DNA of 64,000 bases from Marinobacter sp. es.048 (GTDB lineage: Bacteria > Pseudomonadota > Gammaproteobacteria > Pseudomonadales > Oleiphilaceae). The notes under the pieces were generated by a model, which saw only the letters and a program-made list of their open reading frames with translations, was not told where the DNA came from and searched no databases. Location: positions 1,302,001-1,366,000 of the forward strand of contig NZ_FYFA01000001.1 of assembly GCF_900188435.1 (NCBI RefSeq), read 5' to 3'. The position numbers and the translations under genes were made by a program. Positions 60,057 to 64,000 of this stretch are shown in pieces; positions within the stretch are counted from its first letter, which is position 1; every line of letters starts with the position of its first letter.

Positions 60057-61160
60057 TTAAAGGTCGAGTGAGACCGGGCCACGGGGTACGGAGATACAAA
60101 GCTGAATGCTCTCCTCGCCGGGACCAGAGGCCTGCCCGGTCAGACGGTTGACAACGGTCCCCGTGGTTTTCCGGCAGCTGCATTGGTGGCAAATGCCCAT
60201 ACGGCAACCGTGGCGCGGGGTCAGCCCGGCCGCCTCGGCGATTTCCAGCAAGGTGGCATCGCCCTTGGAACCGACCTCCAGCTGGCTGCCTTCAAACTGA
60301 ATCTCGCCACCGAGGGTTTCGTTTCCCAGATCTGCACTTGGCACGGAGAAAAAAGTGCTGTGGATATCTGCATCAGCAAAGCCTCGCTCGTAGAGGAGCT
60401 TCTGGGCCAGATCCATCAGGCCCTTTGGGCCGCAGAGATAGACCTGGCGGGCTTTGATGCCCGGAACTGCGTCCAGATCCTGGTCACTCAGATAGCGAGG
60501 TTCCTGTGACTCGTTGGTGGCAATGATATCAAGCGTCAGGGAGCTGTAACGTGCCTCCAGCGCCAGCAGTTTTTCCCGGGCGATCACATCATCAGTGGTT
60601 CGAACGAAATACAGCAATGTCACAGGCGCCCGGTAATCCCTGGCCGCCATGGTTTCAAGCTGGCTCAGTACTGGCGTGATCCCGCTGCCGCCGGCAATGA
60701 ACAGGACCGGCCGGGCTGGTTCAGGTATCTGAAAGTCGCCAAAGGCCTCACCTATACCGATAATTGCACCGGCTTGCAGGTTATCGTGGATCCAGTTGGT
60801 CACCAGCCCGCCCGGAAGACGTTTGATGGTCAGCGTGACCAGCCCCTGTTCCTGCCAGAGCAGCGGCGAGCTCGAGAGACTGAATGTGCGGTTCCGGCGA
60901 ATTCCATCAACTTCAACACAGATGTTCACATGTTGGCCCGCACCGAAACCGGACCAACGCCGGGCTGGTTTCAATACCAGGGTTTTGGTGTCCCGGGTTT
61001 CGGACAGGACCTGCTCCACCCTGGCGGGTGTGTACTCTTGTACCCACATGGGGTTGATGCGCTCGAGCAGAGGGTCGAAGAATGCCTCTGGATCGTTCCG
61101 GTTGAAAAGCTGCCTGCCAAGCCATTGAAGGGCTTTATGCTGGGTGTGTTTTGCTAACAT
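60057..61160 (-). CDS. desC: Ferredoxin-type oxidoreductase partner of the desaturase, DesC-like
   Basis: A 367-residue electron-transfer protein: FAD domain (about 42-140, RNRTFSLSS), NAD(P) domain (VLFIAGGSGITPVLSQLETM; 'VYLCGPKGLMDLAQ'), and a C-terminal [2Fe-2S] domain with CRMGICHQCSC and a later Cys in 'ESIQLCIS'. It feeds electrons to DesB. GGGAGG precedes ATG 61160; a much longer in-frame ORF would run through the operators and is rejected. Operators at 61195-61230 lie just upstream. Confidence 0.9.
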   Translation of the reverse strand: MLAKHTQHKALQWLGRQLFNRNDPEAFFDPLLERINPMWVQEYTPARVEQVLSETRDTKTLVLKPARRWSGFGAGQHVNICVEVDGIRRNRTFSLSSSPLLWQEQGLVTLTIKRLPGGLVTNWIHDNLQAGAIIGIGEAFGDFQIPEPARPVLFIAGGSGITPVLSQLETMAARDYRAPVTLLYFVRTTDDVIAREKLLALEARYSSLTLDIIATNESQEPRYLSDQDLDAVPGIKARQVYLCGPKGLMDLAQKLLYERGFADADIHSTFFSVPSADLGNETLGGEIQFEGSQLEVGSKGDATLLEIAEAAGLTPRHGCRMGICHQCSCRKTTGTVVNRLTGQASGPGEESIQLCISVPRGPVSLDL

Positions 61161-61194
61161 GCTGGGTGCCTCCCTGAGGCTTTCGGTTATCCGT

Positions 61195-61230
61195 GTGTAC
61201 AAGTGTTCACCAATGTGTACGACTGTACAC
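61195..61230. promoter_or_regulatory. Two DesT/FabR-type operators ahead of desC
   Basis: GTGTACAAGTGTTCAC (61195-61210) and GTGTACGACTGTACAC (61215-61230) are 7-2-7 inverted repeats spaced exactly 20 bp apart, so they face the same side of the helix. Confidence 0.75.
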
Positions 61231-61308
61231 ACGGCTATGGAGGGATACAACGGTCCGATGGGTAATGGCTCAAAATGACAAGCATTCTGTACTTTTATTT
61301 TTTCGAGT

Positions 61309-61324
61309 GTGTACACTTGTGAGC
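61309..61324 (+). promoter_or_regulatory. Third GTGTACA-type site near desT
   Basis: GTGTACA-CT-TGTGAGC keeps the left arm of the operator and part of the right. It lies 33 bp before the desT ATG and may mediate autoregulation. Confidence 0.45.
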
Positions 61325-61356
61325 CATTGGCTAGCGGCAGGCGGTGCGGACCCAAG

Positions 61357-61983
61357 ATGGCGGAAAAACAACGACGAAAGCCCGGTGAAACGCGAGAGAA
61401 GCTGATGAGCGCGGCGTTAACACTGGTTGGCAAGGGGCGGCATTTCGCCAGTCTTGGGATTCGGGAAGTGACACGTCAGGCGGGCGTGGTTCCGACCTCG
61501 TTTTACCGGCATTTCCGCAATATGGACGATCTGGGGTTGCAGCTTGTGGATGAGTTGGGGCTGGTGCTACGCAGAATGATGCGGGAGGCCCGGGCGAATG
61601 TGTTGCAGGCGGACAAACTGATTGAAGAGTCGGTTGCCATCTTTATCAGTCACGCGCAGGCCAACCGGAGTTTTTTTCTGTTCATGGCCCAGGGGCTGGC
61701 GGGTGAGAGCAGGGCCGTGCAGGAGGGTATCCGGAGCGAGATGCGTTTCTTTGCCAGTGAGCTCGCCAACGATCTGCGGAGGCTGAGGCTGGTGGATCAT
61801 CTGACCGACCAGGATCTGGATATGACCTGTGATCTGGTGGTGCGCAGTGTTGCCTTCAGCCTGACTGATCTGCTCGGCGTATCCGCCGACGACGACTACC
61901 AGATCGAACAGATCCGGAAGCGGACGACCCGCTTCCTGCAATTGATCTTCGTGGGCGCCGCCCACTGGCAAAGTGCGGGCTGA
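61357..61983 (+). CDS. desT: TetR-family lipid regulator, DesT/FabR type
   Basis: A 208-residue repressor: helix-turn-helix 'ASLGIREVTRQAGVVPTSFYRHFRNMDDLGLQLVDE' (residues 31-66), identical in layout to FabR/DesT, then a ligand-binding domain that in the family senses acyl-CoA. It is divergent from desCB, with operators between. ATG 61357 has only a weak ribosome-binding site. The same operator form ahead of trhA suggests a wider lipid regulon. Confidence 0.88.
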   Translation: MAEKQRRKPGETREKLMSAALTLVGKGRHFASLGIREVTRQAGVVPTSFYRHFRNMDDLGLQLVDELGLVLRRMMREARANVLQADKLIEESVAIFISHAQANRSFFLFMAQGLAGESRAVQEGIRSEMRFFASELANDLRRLRLVDHLTDQDLDMTCDLVVRSVAFSLTDLLGVSADDDYQIEQIRKRTTRFLQLIFVGAAHWQSAG

Positions 61984-61995
61984 TCGTCCGCTCTA

Positions 61996-63447
61996 TCAGT
62001 CCGCTTTACTCTTTCTCGTCGACTGCTTTCGTGGCGCCCTGGGCTTGGCTTTAGGCGGCAGAATAAGGCTTTCCAGTTCGTCCAGTGCTTCACCCGTGTA
62101 AACCGCAAGTCTCTGCATGCTTGGCAGGGTGTCCCTGCAGCCCGTGTAGCCGAAGTTCAGCGATCCGTCATAGCTCAGGCAGGTGATGTTCAAGGCGCCA
62201 CCGTGAGTAATCAGCGAGACAGGGTACATGGCTTCCAGTTTCGCGCCCTCGTAGTAAAGCGTTCTCTGGGGCCCCGGGACATTGGAAATCGTGACGTTAA
62301 ATACCGGACGCATCCGACCGCCAAGGCCGGACATCAGTTGCAGTATGTAGGGCGACATCAGGAGCATGGTGTACTGGGTGAGCGCGCTTTTGGGCAGCTT
62401 CTGCAAATGCTCTTTGGCTCTGCGGGTGGATGCCTTGATGTTTTGCAGGCGGGTCAGTGGATCCGCTTCGTCGGTCGCAAGCGAAGAGATCATGAAACTG
62501 ATCTGGGTGCCTGTCCCCTCGTCATCGGACGGCCGGATGTTGACCGGGATGCCCGCGGTGAGGGGAACGTCCGGCAGTTCATTCTGTTCCAGCAGGAAGC
62601 GTCTGAGGGCAGTTCCGCACAGGTACAGAACGATATCGTTTAGGGAGCCGCCGGAAACGTGGGCAAGCTCCTTGATCCGGTCCAGCTGGTAATGCTGGGT
62701 GGCAAATCGGCGCTGGCCGGTAACCCGGTGATTGATCTTGGATATGGGCCCGGTGAACGGTGCCGTGAGGCCATCCTCGGGGTGACGGACTGAATGCACC
62801 AGCCTGTTGCCTGCTTGCAACAAACGTGGCGCCATATCCGCCTGCAGTTTCAGGGCCTCCATGGCCTGTGAGACCGCGCCGGGCACGCTGGCCTCGGAAT
62901 CGGATTTGCTGCCGCGACGGCGCTCCGGCCGAACCGACCAGGGTGGTGGCATGTCCCGTTTGTCGGGGTCGGTTGTCAGCACCCGTTGCATCAGGCGCAC
63001 ACCGCTGATGCCATCAATCATGGAATGATGCATCTTGGTGTAAAGCGCAAACCGGTTGTTTTCCAGTCCTTCAATAACGTGGCATTCCCAGAGCGGGCGG
63101 GCAAAATCCAGAGGGTTGGAATGCAGGCGGGACACCAGTATGCCCAGTTCCCGTTCACCGCCGGGACGCGGCAGCGCCGAGTGACGCACGTGGTAATCCA
63201 GATCGATTTTCTTGTCGACTTTCCAGCCCGGCGCCAGTACCCGACCCAACAGTCCGGACCAGGCAAGCTTTAAACCCCAGGGGGGCGCTACGTCACCGGT
63301 TTCCTTCATGCGGGTCACCATGTCCCGAAGGAAGGTTTCAGGGGCGCCCTCCGGTAGCGAAAAGATCTGCAGGTTGCCCACGTGCATGGGAGTATCTTCA
63401 GATTCTACGGCCAGCCAAGAGGCATCCAGGGTTCCCAGGCGTTTCAT
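61996..63447 (-). CDS. Wax ester synthase/diacylglycerol acyltransferase (WS/DGAT)
   Basis: A 483-residue acyltransferase that makes wax esters or triacylglycerol. The catalytic motif HHSMIDG (in KMHHSMIDGISGVRLM, near residue 139) is intact. Other family marks are 'MKRLGTLDASWLAVESEDTPMHVGNLQIF', 'SLNDIVLYLCGTALRRFL' and 'FNVTISNVPGPQRTLYYEGAKLEAMYPVS'. The tail is basic (KPRAPRKQSTRKSK). AAGGA precedes ATG 63447. Marinobacter strains are known to carry several WS/DGATs. A perfect 20-bp palindrome lies 43 bp upstream. It is convergent with desT, 12 bp apart. Confidence 0.93.
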   Translation of the reverse strand: MKRLGTLDASWLAVESEDTPMHVGNLQIFSLPEGAPETFLRDMVTRMKETGDVAPPWGLKLAWSGLLGRVLAPGWKVDKKIDLDYHVRHSALPRPGGERELGILVSRLHSNPLDFARPLWECHVIEGLENNRFALYTKMHHSMIDGISGVRLMQRVLTTDPDKRDMPPPWSVRPERRRGSKSDSEASVPGAVSQAMEALKLQADMAPRLLQAGNRLVHSVRHPEDGLTAPFTGPISKINHRVTGQRRFATQHYQLDRIKELAHVSGGSLNDIVLYLCGTALRRFLLEQNELPDVPLTAGIPVNIRPSDDEGTGTQISFMISSLATDEADPLTRLQNIKASTRRAKEHLQKLPKSALTQYTMLLMSPYILQLMSGLGGRMRPVFNVTISNVPGPQRTLYYEGAKLEAMYPVSLITHGGALNITCLSYDGSLNFGYTGCRDTLPSMQRLAVYTGEALDELESLILPPKAKPRAPRKQSTRKSKAD

Positions 63448-63489
63448 TCCTTGTGTGTCTCCACCAGTGTTCACGTATTTTAGTTATCT

Positions 63490-63509
63490 GTTGCAAGTAT
63501 ACTTGCAAC
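63490..63509. promoter_or_regulatory. Perfect 20-bp palindrome upstream of WS/DGAT
   Basis: GTTGCAAGTATACTTGCAAC is fully self-complementary, as for a TetR-family operator. It is 43 bp upstream of the WS/DGAT start and 155 bp before the symporter gene. The factor that binds it is unknown. Confidence 0.6.
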
Positions 63510-63663
63510 TGCTTCGTGACACGATGTTTCAGGTCATAAAGTTCCCCGGTTTTGCAGTGCTTTATTGCCTCAAACGTTTGCCGTTTTAGTCTCCCGAAAG
63601 AGGCGAGTGTGTGCTACTTTTCATCGGTTGGTTGTAGTAAAAACAAAAACATCCGGAGGCGTT

Positions 63664-64000
63664 GTGGAATCCAGCCCGCTTATCTCGGCAGGACTGCCGA
63701 TTGCTCTGTTCATTATTATGATTGGTATCGGCATGACCCTGACGATACGAGACTTCCGCCAGGTTGCGGTGTATCCCAAAGGGATGATTGTGGGCACCAT
63801 TGCCCAGATCCTTGTCATGCCTCTCATCGCCTTCATGCTGGCCACGTTGCTGGCAGTGCCGCCGGCCATAGCCGTCGGACTTGTAATCATCGCCGCCTGT
63901 CCCGGGGGCACAACCTCGAACCTGTTTGTGCTGCTCTCGCGGGGTAACATTGCGCTATCCATCGTGCTGACCGTCAGCGCCAGCCTGATCACCATCCTTA
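63664..64000 (+). CDS. Bile acid:sodium symporter family (BASS) transporter, N-terminal part
   Basis: The gene starts at GTG 63664 (GGAGG upstream) and runs off the right edge after 112 codons. The protein begins VESSPLISAGLPIALFIIMI and includes 'MTLTIRDFRQVAVYPKGMIVGTIAQILVMPLIAF' and 'ACPGGTTSNLFVLLSRGNIALSIVLT', the sodium-site region of BASS carriers. Four membrane segments are visible. The substrate is not known; bacterial members often carry small organic anions. Confidence 0.85.
   Translation, partial: MESSPLISAGLPIALFIIMIGIGMTLTIRDFRQVAVYPKGMIVGTIAQILVMPLIAFMLATLLAVPPAIAVGLVIIAACPGGTTSNLFVLLSRGNIALSIVLTVSASLITIL

Overview
The window looks like chromosomal DNA of a denitrifying marine gammaproteobacterium, most likely Marinobacter or a close relative. 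That is an inference from the mix of genes: a wax ester synthase/DGAT, a DesT/FabR-type desaturase cluster, a NarXL-NarK-NarGHJI cluster followed by a PpiC-type isomerase and a Dnr-type regulator, and a complete nosRZDFYL operon. Codon use is fairly uniform. I found no rRNA, tRNA, CRISPR array, insertion sequence or prophage.

Layout. 1-2.3 kb: start of an ion channel, a polytopic permease and an EVE-domain protein. 2.3-8.4 kb: three NarK-family nitrate/nitrite transporters, a universal stress protein and a globin, with two near-perfect FNR/Dnr boxes. 8.7-12.7 kb: PAQR protein TrhA, WrbA, a Crp/Fnr regulator, an AEC carrier and a cation-efflux protein. 12.7-19.5 kb: a metal/copper island with a MerR regulator, a two-component system, a cupredoxin, CopA, CopB and two small Met-rich proteins. 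19.5-29.5 kb: BCCT carrier, Usp, two different photolyase/cryptochrome proteins, a small DUF2256 gene, SCO and CtaG oxidase-assembly factors, a tandem HAD protein and a solute-binding protein. 29.7-35.5 kb: hemN, then a worn region with remnants of a NIT-domain chemoreceptor, ubiU-ubiV and a frameshifted ubiT, plus DUF2892, CMD and GGDEF genes. 35.5-48.8 kb: narL, narX, narK, narGHJI, a PpiC-type protein, a dnr-like gene and a small conserved protein. 48.9-57.9 kb: nosRZDFYL and moaA. 58-61.9 kb: a DUF454 protein, nsrR, desB, desC and desT. The window ends in a WS/DGAT gene and the start of a bile acid:sodium symporter family gene.

How it works together. NarX/NarL sense nitrate; NarK proteins move nitrate and nitrite; NarGHI reduces nitrate at the membrane; MoaA feeds molybdenum cofactor synthesis; the Dnr-like and NsrR regulators respond to oxygen/NO state; HemN makes heme without oxygen; Nos proteins reduce N2O. 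Six NarL-like paired heptamers (mostly TACCYCC with 2-bp spacing) and several TTGA-N6-TCAA boxes tie these units together. A second regulatory theme is membrane lipid control: GTGTACA-N2-TGTnCAC operators surround desT/desC, and a matching site lies 50 kb away in front of trhA. The most unusual observations are the decay of all three genes for oxygen-independent ubiquinone synthesis (ubiU, ubiV, ubiT) beside an intact denitrification cluster, and a duplicated HAD protein in which both domains carry DWH in place of the usual DxD motif.
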